Of a DNA stretch of 64,000 bases, positions 1 through 7,543 are shown piece by piece (the first letter of the stretch is position 1; every line of letters begins with the position of its first letter). Source of the stretch: Paenibacillus endoradicis (lineage in GTDB: Bacteria; Bacillota; Bacilli; Paenibacillales; Paenibacillaceae). The position numbers and the translations under genes are program-made. The notes beneath the pieces were generated by a model that was not told the origin of the DNA, ran no database searches, and was given only the letters and a program-made list of their open reading frames with translations. The stretch is taken from NCBI RefSeq assembly GCF_024721975.1, contig NZ_JANQBB010000002.1:941593-1005592 (forward strand), written 5' to 3'.

Positions 1-776
1 ACTTGTTTTTTATGTATGTCTACTTTCTGTACGTTAATACATGTATTATGATTAAGTTCCAGCTGAAAACGATTAAACTGTTCTTCATGTTTTAGCTCTA
101 TCTTATACGTTTTCACGCTTAAATTCCGTAGATCCTCAGCAATAAAAGTGGACATTAATCGTCCCTCTTTGATTATTGAAATTCTATCACACGTCGCATC
201 GATTTCCTTGAAAATGTGACTAGAAAGTAAAATGGTCTTACCCCGTGTTTTTTCAACCTTTATAAATTCGATAAACTGGTGCTGCATGATCGGATCAAGT
301 CCACTTGTTGGCTCATCCAATACTATAACATCTGGATCATGCATGAAGGCTGTCACAATGGCCAACTTCCGTTTCATCCCCAGTGACATACGCTTTAAAT
401 TTCCAGTGGGTTCAAGTTCAAATTGTTTCACAAGCTGATGAGTATAGCTCATATCCTTAATTCCTCTAAGCTTAGCCATCATGTCAATAAACTGTGTGCC
501 TGATAAATATTCTGGTAAAGCAATTTCCCCAGGCAAGTATCCCAAGCCTCTTAGAATGTCACTCGCATTTTGCCAACTATTAAGTCCATTTACCGTTGTA
601 TTTCCTTTTTGAGGTTTGGAAAAGCCCATAATATGACGAATCGCTGTAGTTTTGCCGGCTCCATTTGGTCCTAAAAATCCATAAACCTCGCCTTTTTCTA
701 CTTGGAATGTGACATCAAAAACACCTCGATTATGGCCATAATCTTTCGTCAAATGATCGATTTCTATAACCGCCAT
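1..776 (-). CDS. ABC transporter ATP-binding protein (C-terminus outside window)
   Basis: ATPase subunit of an ABC-2 type exporter. About 258 residues are readable from ATG 776 to the window edge with no stop, so the C-terminus is missing. Walker A (GPNGAGKTT) lies near residues 36-44, followed by a signature-like SLGMKRK and Walker B with the D-loop (VIVLDEPTSGLDP), then a switch His in SSH. This is the arrangement of drug or bacitracin-type export ATPases. The membrane partner may lie beyond the left edge. The YhgE-like protein and PadR regulator upstream suggest a stress or antibiotic-response locus, but a terminator separates them from this gene. The substrate cannot be told from the sequence. 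Confidence 0.9.
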   Translation of the reverse strand, partial: MAVIEIDHLTKDYGHNRGVFDVTFQVEKGEVYGFLGPNGAGKTTAIRHIMGFSKPQKGNTTVNGLNSWQNASDILRGLGYLPGEIALPEYLSGTQFIDMMAKLRGIKDMSYTHQLVKQFELEPTGNLKRMSLGMKRKLAIVTAFMHDPDVIVLDEPTSGLDPIMQHQFIEFIKVEKTRGKTILLSSHIFKEIDATCDRISIIKEGRLMSTFIAEDLRNLSVKTYKIELKHEEQFNRFQLELNHNTCINVQKVDIHKKQ

Positions 777-838
777 ATCACAAGCCGCCTCTCCTATTTC
801 ACTCATTTTGTACTTTGTGTAATCTAAAGAAAGCATAC

Positions 839-860
839 GTTCTATTTCTGAAGATAGAAC
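839..860. promoter_or_regulatory. inverted repeat before the ABC ATPase gene
   Basis: Arms GTTCTAT and ATAGAAC (7 bp, 8-nt spacer) lie about 65-85 nt upstream of the ATPase start. It could be an operator or part of the leader; there is no further support. Confidence 0.25.
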
Positions 861-910
861 ACTTACGTATATCTTATAAACACGACTTGGTATAAGACTG
901 TTATAACATT

Positions 911-962
911 AAAAGGAGCTATCTAATAGAAGTCATGTTCGACCTTTATTAGACAGCTCCTT
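911..962 (-). terminator. terminator after the PadR gene
   Basis: The arms AAGGAGCT and AGCTCCTT extend through TCTAATA/TATTAGA with one mismatch. Read leftward the hairpin is followed by TTTTAATG. It lies 16 nt past the padR-like stop and insulates the ABC ATPase gene. Confidence 0.75.
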
Positions 963-977
963 CTTCTGGAATATTAT

Positions 978-1535
978 TCACTTATCCGGAACGTAATTAT
1001 TCGAATTTTGTTTAAGCAGTATTATTAGCTTTTCTAGCCAATGAATTGTATGATCTGATCTACTTGCTGCATATTCTCCAACAAAGTCTAAATACATTGC
1101 TTTTTCTTCATCTACCGGTGTTAGTATATCTAATTTAGCAATACTCTCCCAGCGCTCTTTGAGATGTTGCAATTTACGTTCAAGTATTTCTACCACTTTG
1201 TCCCGATCCACATAATTGATGTTAACTAATCCAACGACCATTTCACTAATTAAATCTGCCTTCTCAAACAACTTATATATTTTTTCTGGTATTGCTTCAC
1301 GACCTTTTGTCGTAATCGCAAATACCTGTTTGTCTGGTCGATGTTCTTCTTTAATAATTTCGACTGGCTCGATTAGCCCCTGTTTAACTAACGATTCAAA
1401 ATTATAATATAGTTTGCTTTCTGTTAATCCACCAAGTTGAGATACTGGAATGGTCTCTGAAAGCTGTTTTTTTATTTTATAAGGATAATTGTTACCCTTC
1501 ATCAGCTTGCTTAATATAAAAATTTGAATTGCCAT
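978..1535 (-). CDS. PadR-family transcriptional regulator
   Basis: A 185-residue PadR repressor. The N-terminal winged helix covers about residues 1-75, with the typical GGLTESKLYYNFESLVKQGLI recognition/wing segment and an AITTKGREAI strand. It is followed by a charged helical C-terminal domain (Vir_act_alpha type). The start is ATG 1535, with AAGGAG 8 nt upstream. It follows the YhgE-like membrane protein gene by 61 nt, and two GGTAA...TTACC palindromes lie in that gap, which suggests autoregulation. PadR proteins commonly control neighbouring exporters in response to phenolics or antibiotics; the ligand here is unknown. Confidence 0.88.
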   Translation of the reverse strand: MAIQIFILSKLMKGNNYPYKIKKQLSETIPVSQLGGLTESKLYYNFESLVKQGLIEPVEIIKEEHRPDKQVFAITTKGREAIPEKIYKLFEKADLISEMVVGLVNINYVDRDKVVEILERKLQHLKERWESIAKLDILTPVDEEKAMYLDFVGEYAASRSDHTIHWLEKLIILLKQNSNNYVPDK

Positions 1536-1550
1536 GGTTTACGCTCCTTC

Positions 1551-1581
1551 GGTAAATTATTACCTCACGGTAAGTATTACC
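1551..1581. promoter_or_regulatory. candidate PadR operator, two palindromes
   Basis: GGTAAATTATTACC (1551-1564) and GGTAAGTATTACC (1569-1581) are near-identical imperfect palindromes with centres about 18 bp apart, directly before the padR-like start. A twin dyad in front of the regulator gene is the usual layout for an autoregulated dimer. This is inference from position and symmetry. Confidence 0.5.
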
Positions 1582-1596
1582 TTCATTGTAGCAAAA

Positions 1597-2790
1597 CTAA
1601 GCTATTACTTCAGTAGTATTCTTCGCTTTCTCTGTTTCATTCTTTGTTTCTGCATTCACCACTGGCACTGATTTGTGTAAAAATGCTACTACGAGAGCAT
1701 TAATTAGCATTGCACCTAATCCGACAGCTACCATCCCCCAAAGATATGGTGATGCACTATTACTACCATATAAGTTCGCAAAGTAAGCTTGTACTGAATA
1801 GTACATTGGTGAAATATAACTCATCCACTCGTATGGTGCGTACATCATATCACGTGAGATTGTTGCACCATTCGCAAGTGTTTGCATTAATAACACTGGA
1901 ATATTTAGTATCATTCCACCTTCACCGATTAAGAAAACAAACATCGCAGTGAAGTTAAACGCAACTATATAGTTTAAGATTTGTTGACCAAACATACTAA
2001 GGAAAAGATCACCGCTTGGTTGATTTACAAGATATGCGATACCCATCGCTGCTAATGAGGATAACACAGCGATTATTAATGCTGTTAATTGTACGTAAAG
2101 GAATAACCGTTTTCTGCTTGCTTTACCACGACTCTCCTTAAATGCCGCTACTAATTGCAGTGCTGCAATCATTGCTCCTACATAACCCGCCATTGTTAAA
2201 AACATTGGTAGCATATTATTATGCATACCATCAGGAATTTCATTAATGCTCACTAAGTTACCGACATACGAAGATTCGATCATCTCTGCCATTTCAGCAG
2301 CTTGAGCTTCTGGCACGTTAAGGTTCATTAAGACGCCTTGAGCTGTTTGCTTCGAGAACTGTGAGCTTAATTGATTGTTGATTTCAGTAACAACGGATGT
2401 CATTGTTGATGAAACAACTGTTGCGCCTGCTTCATTCACTGTGAAGTCAATGCTTGATGATATTTCACCATTTTGCATATCTGCAGAAAATGTTTCAGGA
2501 ATGTGTACCACTAAAGCTAAATCATTTTTCTCTAATTGTTTTAACGCTTCTTTATTCGATACATCCGTACTTATTTCTTGAAACGGTAAATTTTCTTGTA
2601 ACTGTTGGGCAATCATTTTACCGTATTCACCTTTATCATCATTAATAATCGCAATTGGTAATTTATCGACATTGCCTGGTATCGCAGTGTAACCTGGTAA
2701 GAAAATACCTAACATTGCGATCGCATAGAATATCCCCATAAAGATTGATCCAATAGCACCTTTTGTTTTTAAGAACTGTGTAAATTTCAT
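1597..2790 (-). CDS. YhgE/Pip-like ABC-2 type membrane protein
   Basis: A 397-residue membrane protein. There is one N-terminal membrane helix (about residues 12-33), an extracytoplasmic domain of about 170 residues with the PIAIINDDKGE segment typical of YhgE/Pip and ABC-2 permeases, then about five C-terminal membrane segments (from about residue 195 to 375). Such proteins act as export permeases or phage-receptor-like proteins; here it is probably part of a small-molecule export system. The start is ATG 2790 with a GGGGAA-type ribosome site. An inverted repeat about 40-70 nt upstream may bind a regulator, and a padR-like gene follows. Confidence 0.8.
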   Translation of the reverse strand: MKFTQFLKTKGAIGSIFMGIFYAIAMLGIFLPGYTAIPGNVDKLPIAIINDDKGEYGKMIAQQLQENLPFQEISTDVSNKEALKQLEKNDLALVVHIPETFSADMQNGEISSSIDFTVNEAGATVVSSTMTSVVTEINNQLSSQFSKQTAQGVLMNLNVPEAQAAEMAEMIESSYVGNLVSINEIPDGMHNNMLPMFLTMAGYVGAMIAALQLVAAFKESRGKASRKRLFLYVQLTALIIAVLSSLAAMGIAYLVNQPSGDLFLSMFGQQILNYIVAFNFTAMFVFLIGEGGMILNIPVLLMQTLANGATISRDMMYAPYEWMSYISPMYYSVQAYFANLYGSNSASPYLWGMVAVGLGAMLINALVVAFLHKSVPVVNAETKNETEKAKNTTEVIA

Positions 2791-2830
2791 GTATTGTTCC
2801 CCTTCTCTTTTTCAGTATACTTAAAGTTTA

Positions 2831-2860
2831 ATCAAACTACTTCAATTAAACTAGTTTGAT
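2831..2860. promoter_or_regulatory. inverted repeat before the YhgE-like gene
   Basis: Perfect 9-bp arms ATCAAACTA (2831-2839) and TAGTTTGAT (2852-2860) have a 12-bp spacer. The dyad sits 41-70 bp upstream of the permease start, in an AT-rich promoter region. It has the form of a TetR-type operator and differs from the GGTAA palindromes before padR. Confidence 0.4.
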
Positions 2861-2987
2861 TGGATTACATTATTTTATATTATTTAATTTTTAATATCAA
2901 ATAAAAAATCATTAGTGTAACCTTTTTGTAAAGAATTTTTGTCTAAGTTCAAAAGGAAACAATTGGGTTGTCATATTAGGATTGTTG

Positions 2988-3028
2988 AAAAAACAGCAGA
3001 GACCACCGTTTGGTGGTCTCTGCTGTTT
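2988..3028 (-). terminator. strong hairpin with T-tract
   Basis: Perfect 17-bp arms (2991-3007 and 3012-3028) with a GTTT loop, followed on the minus strand by a run of six T. It is a second terminator below the DUF1801 operon and shields the YhgE-like promoter. Confidence 0.75.
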
Positions 3029-3077
3029 AATCATATTAACAAGTTACTGTTAACACATCATCCGATAGCGATAGCAT

Positions 3078-3119
3078 AAAAAAATAAGCTCCTCACCAAT
3101 ATTAACTGGGAGAGCTTAT
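3078..3119 (-). terminator. terminator of the ECF/DGPF operon
   Basis: Stem ATAAGCTC/GAGCTTAT followed leftward by seven T, about 45 nt past the stop of the DUF1801 gene. Confidence 0.75.
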
Positions 3120-3162
3120 CTCTAATTTACTTAAACTTTAAGATATTTCAATAAGAACATAA

Positions 3163-3504
3163 TCATGCAAGTGAGCCAGATGCTGTTCTAACCCAAGACA
3201 CTAACTGCGAACCATCAAACGTGTCTCCTTTGCGCAGCTTAAATGTCTTCCTTTCCACTGGACCATTAAACATATCTTCTGGAAGATTCAGTTCTGTTGC
3301 ATTGAAAATCGTAAAGCTGACCTCATCCTTAGATGTCGAAATAACAGCTGCATATTTTCCGTTTTTCAAAAAGTGAGGCTTCTTATATTGCATACGTTCT
3401 TGTACATCTGGTATCGCTTCAATGACAACATCACGAAGATTAGCAGACAACGCACCCTGCCACGGTTCTAAAGCTTCTATAAAATCCGTTACTTCCTGGT
3501 TCAT
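3163..3504 (-). CDS. DUF1801 domain protein
   Basis: A 113-residue soluble protein that is one DUF1801 domain. It shows the family pattern of an N-terminal EVTDFIEALEPWQ helix, then YKKPHFLKNGKYAAVIS, and a C-terminal segment KLRKGDTFDGSQLVSWVR. Function is not established for most members; some are described as iron-chaperone-like (YdhG). The start is ATG 3504 after GAGGGGG. It lies 43 nt below a DGPF gene on the same strand and ahead of the terminator, so it is probably the last gene transcribed from the sigma-type promoter at 4052-4080. Confidence 0.75.
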   Translation of the reverse strand: MNQEVTDFIEALEPWQGALSANLRDVVIEAIPDVQERMQYKKPHFLKNGKYAAVISTSKDEVSFTIFNATELNLPEDMFNGPVERKTFKLRKGDTFDGSQLVSWVRTASGSLA

Positions 3505-3547
3505 TCGTTAGTTCCCCCTCTTCATTAACATAACATTAAATTTACTT

Positions 3548-3982
3548 TTATTGCTTTCTATAAAAGTTAAGGTGATCCTGCAAATCTGCTTCCATACCCA
3601 ATGTTCTCGCAACCCGCTTCAATTCAGGATAATCTTCGAACTTCCGCATCTCGATTTCAAATATTCCATATCCTTTTGGAACTGGCATTCTCATAGCCCA
3701 ATCCGATGCCTCAATTTCTGAAACAACATCGATTAGCGTGTAACCTGCAATTGTTTCTTGATCATTTGAGAAAGGACCAACCTGCACAGTAGGTTCAACT
3801 CCGTGCAATGGATATACAATTCGCATCCCAATTACGCTAGGCTGTAGCTCTTCTGCAACTACAAGTACACCCGCTCTCGCTAGAGATTGATTATACTCAT
3901 TCAACTCCGTCTTGTATTCCAGACTAGGCTTTATACCCGCTTCCGAGTATTCTGTTGCTTTAACCATTAACATAAACCGCAT
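3548..3982 (-). CDS. YCII-related (DGPF) protein
   Basis: A 144-residue YCII/DGPF-family protein. The N-terminus MRFMLMVKATEYSEAG, the central VGPFSNDQETIAGYTLIDV (a DGPF-like motif with V for D) and the AMRMPVPKG segment are all family-typical. Such proteins are ferredoxin-like dimers of uncertain activity and are regularly encoded beside ECF42-group sigma factors, as here. It is a paralogue of the protein at 5358-5792. Its own predicted sigma-type promoter lies 70 nt upstream, just after the sigma gene. Confidence 0.85.
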   Translation of the reverse strand: MRFMLMVKATEYSEAGIKPSLEYKTELNEYNQSLARAGVLVVAEELQPSVIGMRIVYPLHGVEPTVQVGPFSNDQETIAGYTLIDVVSEIEASDWAMRMPVPKGYGIFEIEMRKFEDYPELKRVARTLGMEADLQDHLNFYRKQ

Positions 3983-4051
3983 TTTTGTTTCCCTCCTTAA
4001 GGGAAGGTAAATTGACTCAGCACCATACAGCTAATATGCTTCCCTACTCTG

Positions 4052-4080
4052 ATGACGAATGGAAAGCTCCATAATCGACA
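4052..4080 (-). promoter_or_regulatory. predicted ECF42-type promoter C
   Basis: On the minus strand TGTCGA (4075-4080), 17 nt, then CGTCAT (4052-4057). It shares TGTCGATT and TTCGT with sites at 5867-5895 and 6794-6822, with the same spacing. It matches the TGTCGA / CG(A/T)C promoter reported for ECF42 sigma factors, as I recall it. It precedes the DGPF gene by 70 nt. Confidence 0.7.
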
Positions 4081-4095
4081 AGTGCTCTAAAATAA

Positions 4096-5361
4096 TTATT
4101 GCTTCTCGTTAGACCTGCATTCTTCGGCTCGTTTACTTAAAAGTTCCTGCTCACGAGCATTTCTAGTCAGTGAGGCTGCCCTTTCAAATTCAATTGCTGC
4201 TTCATCTAGTCGTCCTAGCTTCATGAGTAGATCACCACGAACGCTCGGTAGCAAATGGTATTGTTTGAGGGAAGGTTCAGACATTAACTCATCAACAATT
4301 TGTAGCCCGAAGGATGGACCAAACGCCATCGAGATGGCGATCGCTCGATTTAATTCCACGATCGGGGATGGATTTGCTCGAGCCAACCCTTCATATAAAG
4401 CTGCAATTCGAATCCAATTGGTTTCTTCTGGGTCAGTTGCCTGGGCATGACATGCAGAAATTGCCGCCTGTAATGAGTATGGACCTAGCGGACGACCAAG
4501 CTTTTGGCTACGCTCAAGTGCCGCCAAACCACGTCGAATAAGCAGCTGATCCCACTGTACCCTGTTCTGATCCATAAGAAGAATGGGCTCACCTTGAGAG
4601 TTAACACGGGTTTTTAATCGTGAAGACTGAAACTCCATTAAAGCAACCAACCCATGAACTTCAGGTTCTTGTGGTGCGATCTCAGCTAACACACGTCCCA
4701 GTCTAAGTGCTTCCTGACATAGTAATGGTCGAATCCAGTGTTCTCCAGAAGTTGCCGAGTAGCCTTCATTAAACATAAGGTAAACTACCTCAAGCACTGT
4801 GGCTAGTCGTTCTTTAAGTTCCTTCCCCGCTGGAATTTCGAAAGGAACCTTCTCTGCACTCAGCGTTCTCTTCGCTCGAACAATCCGCTGGGCAATTGTA
4901 GATTCGGAGGTAAGGAAAGACCGAGCGATTTCATCTGTGGTAAGTCCGCATAACAGGCGCAATGTTAAGGCAACTCTCGCATCCTTGGACAATACCGGAT
5001 GGCAGGTCATAAAGATCAAACGAAGGAGATCGTCACCGATCTCCCCATCCAAAGCTTGATTAACGTCATCCTCTGTATATAATTGCATACTATGCGCAAT
5101 CTCTACATACTTCTGATCTCGAACCTTAGTTCTGCGTAAAAGATCAATTGCGCGTCGCTTCGCAGTCGTCATCAGCCAAGCACCCGGATTGTCTGGAATG
5201 CCATTCTCCGGCCATCTTTCTAGCGCAATGACTAAAGCATCCTGTGCCAAATCTTCTGCTAGGCCCACATCCCGAACCATTCTCGTCAATCCTGCAATCA
5301 GCTTTCCTGATTCAATTCGCCATATTGCATCTATGGTTCGATGTGTACGGGAGATTGTCAT
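4096..5361 (-). CDS. ECF sigma factor, ECF42-like, with TPR-type C-terminal extension
   Basis: A 421-residue sigma factor, about twice the length of a plain ECF sigma. Region 2 covers about residues 15-85 (AEDLAQDALVIALERWP, AWLMTTAKRRAIDLLRR), and region 4 about 125-175 (LRLLCGLTTDEIARSFL...TIAQRIVRAKRTL). The remaining 240 residues are helical and TPR-like, with RGLAALERSQKLGRPLGPYSLQAAISACHA. The long tail plus flanking DGPF genes is the ECF42 signature. There is no anti-sigma gene nearby, in keeping with control through the C-terminal extension. ATG 5361 overlaps the previous stop (ATGA), so it is co-translated with the DGPF gene. Probable targets are the three promoters described here. 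Confidence 0.88.
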   Translation of the reverse strand: MTISRTHRTIDAIWRIESGKLIAGLTRMVRDVGLAEDLAQDALVIALERWPENGIPDNPGAWLMTTAKRRAIDLLRRTKVRDQKYVEIAHSMQLYTEDDVNQALDGEIGDDLLRLIFMTCHPVLSKDARVALTLRLLCGLTTDEIARSFLTSESTIAQRIVRAKRTLSAEKVPFEIPAGKELKERLATVLEVVYLMFNEGYSATSGEHWIRPLLCQEALRLGRVLAEIAPQEPEVHGLVALMEFQSSRLKTRVNSQGEPILLMDQNRVQWDQLLIRRGLAALERSQKLGRPLGPYSLQAAISACHAQATDPEETNWIRIAALYEGLARANPSPIVELNRAIAISMAFGPSFGLQIVDELMSEPSLKQYHLLPSVRGDLLMKLGRLDEAAIEFERAASLTRNAREQELLSKRAEECRSNEKQ

Positions 5362-5792
5362 GCCTTGTTCTGCTCCTGTAACCGCTTGAGAAGTGCTGCT
5401 TCTTTCTCCAATAGTTCTTCATTATCCGTTAAATCTTCTGCCTCAAACACTTGTCTAAGTTCAATCTCTCCCTGTCCAAAACCGTGAGGATCAGGCATGC
5501 GCATAGCCCATTCAATTGCTTCTTCTCTAGATGTCACTTCAATTAGCGTATAACCCGCGATCATTTCTTTCGTTTCAGTAAATGGACCATCTATGACTTT
5601 CGCCTTTCCTCCAGGCTCTGGATAGGAAATCCGAATTCCTTTGGAACTCGGTTGTAGTCCATCACCGCCAAGTAATACACCAGCCTTTAATAATTCTTCG
5701 TGATACTTCTGCATCGCATCGATAAGCTCTTGACTAGGTAAAACCCCTGCCTCTGAATCCGTTGTCGCTTTAACAATCATCATAAATCTCAT
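5358..5792 (-). CDS. YCII-related (DGPF) protein
   Basis: A 144-residue DGPF protein with the full DGPFTETKEMIAGYTLIEV motif and MRMPDPHG, a paralogue of the protein at 3548-3982. It overlaps the sigma gene by 4 nt (ATGA), so the two form a unit. It is transcribed from a predicted sigma-type promoter at 5867-5895. The biochemical role of the family is unknown; a direct link with ECF42 sigma factors is known only as gene association and co-regulation. Confidence 0.87.
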   Translation of the reverse strand: MRFMMIVKATTDSEAGVLPSQELIDAMQKYHEELLKAGVLLGGDGLQPSSKGIRISYPEPGGKAKVIDGPFTETKEMIAGYTLIEVTSREEAIEWAMRMPDPHGFGQGEIELRQVFEAEDLTDNEELLEKEAALLKRLQEQNKA

Positions 5793-5866
5793 AAATATAA
5801 CCTCCTCTTATTTAGTGAAGCTTCGTAATGTTGTAGAAACAATTTAGGAAATCCGCTTCTATATAT

Positions 5867-5895
5867 ACAACGAACGAACTTCAACTGAATCGACA
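5867..5895 (-). promoter_or_regulatory. predicted ECF42-type promoter A
   Basis: On the minus strand TGTCGA (5890-5895), 17 nt, then CGTTGT (5867-5872), 75 nt before the DGPF-sigma operon. If used by the sigma factor encoded here, this makes the operon autoregulated. Confidence 0.7.
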
Positions 5896-5913
5896 ACTAA
5901 TAAATTTATTTTC

Positions 5914-6735
5914 TTAATCTTTGTTTAACTTCCCTGTAAAGAAGGCAGAAAGCTCCATTGATATCATCTTAGCATTAAGTTTTTTCGTATGTCCTAGACC
6001 CTTTTTACTCAGTAATCTCACATTAGGGAGGACATCCGCTAAAGCTTTGGCACCATGACGTAGCGAAGCTGGGCTCTCTGTGCCTTCGAGAATAAGCGTT
6101 GGCATCGTGACTGTGCTCCACATGTCAGTAGGAAGAGACTTTCCGTCCATATATCCATCCAACAAAGCTGCATCATAAGGAAGCGTGTGAGCAACTGCCA
6201 TAAGTCTAGACCATACCGTTGGCATCATCCGCATCAAGCTTACAATGAATGAGGGTGCGCCCATTCCTTTGGTCATGAAGTACTTAATAGCATCAGCACG
6301 ACGATCAATAGTAATAAGATCAGTAACTTGCTCCCTAAAATTAGCGGGTGTCTTATGATCCGCAACATCGACTACGAACGGTGGCTCATGCAGTGCTAAT
6401 TTCGTGATATTTAACCCGCTTGCCGCAGCTTGAAGAGCAAGAACTGCACCTGAAGACAATCCCCATACATATGCCGAGCCACCAGCTTCAGCAATAATTG
6501 CCTGCAAATCTTCAATCTCACGTTCTATGGCATATACCAACGCGTCTCCACTATCACCACGACCACGGCGGTCGTAATTGTAGACCGTAAACTGTTCAGA
6601 CAACAGACTAGCTAGCTGCACCTGACCTGGGAATTTACGATAACTAAACGCTCCCGCTACAAGTATTAGTACTGGTCCTTGACCAACTTTGTCATAAGCA
6701 ATCTGAGTACCATCTTTTGAAGTTACTTTGAACAT
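5914..6735 (-). CDS. alpha/beta hydrolase
   Basis: A 273-residue alpha/beta-hydrolase fold protein. The nucleophile elbow is GLSSG near residue 95 (Ser in G-x-S-x-G), the oxyanion region follows beta-3 (VAGAFSYRK), the acid candidate is in LILEGTESPASL and the catalytic His in GLGHTKK near the C-terminus. There is no signal peptide. It lies upstream of the DGPF-sigma operon on the same strand and has its own copy of the ECF42-type promoter 59 nt ahead, so it is probably a regulon member. The substrate is unknown. Confidence 0.85.
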   Translation of the reverse strand: MFKVTSKDGTQIAYDKVGQGPVLILVAGAFSYRKFPGQVQLASLLSEQFTVYNYDRRGRGDSGDALVYAIEREIEDLQAIIAEAGGSAYVWGLSSGAVLALQAAASGLNITKLALHEPPFVVDVADHKTPANFREQVTDLITIDRRADAIKYFMTKGMGAPSFIVSLMRMMPTVWSRLMAVAHTLPYDAALLDGYMDGKSLPTDMWSTVTMPTLILEGTESPASLRHGAKALADVLPNVRLLSKKGLGHTKKLNAKMISMELSAFFTGKLNKD

Positions 6736-6793
6736 ATGAAAGCCTCCTTCACCGTTTTTACAAATGATATAGATTTTATCAACCTATATTAAG

Positions 6794-6822
6794 ACAACGA
6801 ATGACAAACAACCAAATCGACA
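6794..6822 (-). promoter_or_regulatory. predicted ECF42-type promoter B
   Basis: On the minus strand TGTCGA (6817-6822), 17 nt, then CGTTGT (6794-6799), 59 nt before the alpha/beta hydrolase gene. Both elements match site A exactly. Confidence 0.7.
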
Positions 6823-6890
6823 TCTACTCAAAAAAATTTTTAAGTCAACAGATAAACAATATTGCCCCCTAATTTAGCAGCGCTAGAAAA

Positions 6891-6929
6891 CAAAAACACC
6901 CCTGTAATTACTAATATAATTACAGGGGT
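6891..6929 (-). terminator. hairpin with T-tract upstream of the hydrolase
   Basis: Perfect 13-bp arms ACCCCTGTAATTA and TAATTACAGGGGT around CTAATA. The minus strand continues TTTTTGTTTT. It backs up the terminator at 7055-7090. Confidence 0.75.
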
Positions 6930-7054
6930 AGCTCTCGATGTTCATATATCTAAGAAGTGATGACTTCCAAGTGTATAATACATTTTTTACCTATTGTATC
7001 ATTTTACTTTTGACACGAAAAGATGGACAGTAATGAAATATAGAAAGGATTAAA

Positions 7055-7090
7055 CAAAAAAAGAGCCGGTAGAGTCATCCGCTATCCGGC
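7055..7090 (-). terminator. terminator after the DUF1801 gene
   Basis: Stem GCCGG-A-TAG paired with CTA-CCGGC (one bulged A), followed leftward by TTTTTTTG, 49 nt past the stop at 7139. Confidence 0.7.
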
Positions 7091-7138
7091 CGCAAAAGTT
7101 TCTCGTATAATTTAGCATGAGTTTTCTAAGGTGTATTT

Positions 7139-7507
7139 TTAGCGCCAAAACGTTGTACAATCTGCCTTATCCGCAATATTAAACTCGATCATCTTCTCAA
7201 GTAATGTGTAATCAACTGGACTTCCCCACTTGATACGGAACAAATTTTTAGTATGATCATAACCTGCCTGTACAATTTCGTCTGAGAATTGATTAATTCC
7301 TGGAATTTCAGGTGCAATGGACATATGATTTTTAGATATACTAAAGCCAATAATAAATGTGTCGTGATCGGTAAACATAGGCTGATTCCATGCAATCTTC
7401 GGTTTTAAATCTGGAAATGCATTTGTTACCCAAGTGAAAATTTCTTCCATTCGTTCCCGATGTTGCGGGCTATCAATTTTATCTAAATACTCTGCAAAAA
7501 CTTCCAT
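7139..7507 (-). CDS. DUF1801 / YdhG-like protein
   Basis: A 122-residue cytosolic protein of the DUF1801 fold in its YdhG-like form. It shows [22 protein letters not shown], then [31 protein letters not shown] and a C-terminal [21 protein letters not shown]. Relatives are annotated as iron-chaperone-like, on limited evidence. The start is ATG 7507 after a GGGGGAGAACGG ribosome site. It is only distantly similar to the DUF1801 protein at 3163-3504, and no ECF42-type promoter is seen here. It probably stands alone, with its own terminator. Confidence 0.78.
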   Translation of the reverse strand: MEVFAEYLDKIDSPQHRERMEEIFTWVTNAFPDLKPKIAWNQPMFTDHDTFIIGFSISKNHMSIAPEIPGINQFSDEIVQAGYDHTKNLFRIKWGSPVDYTLLEKMIEFNIADKADCTTFWR

Positions 7508-7543
7508 TCCGTTCTCCCCCTACACTATTTTTACTGAATCCAT

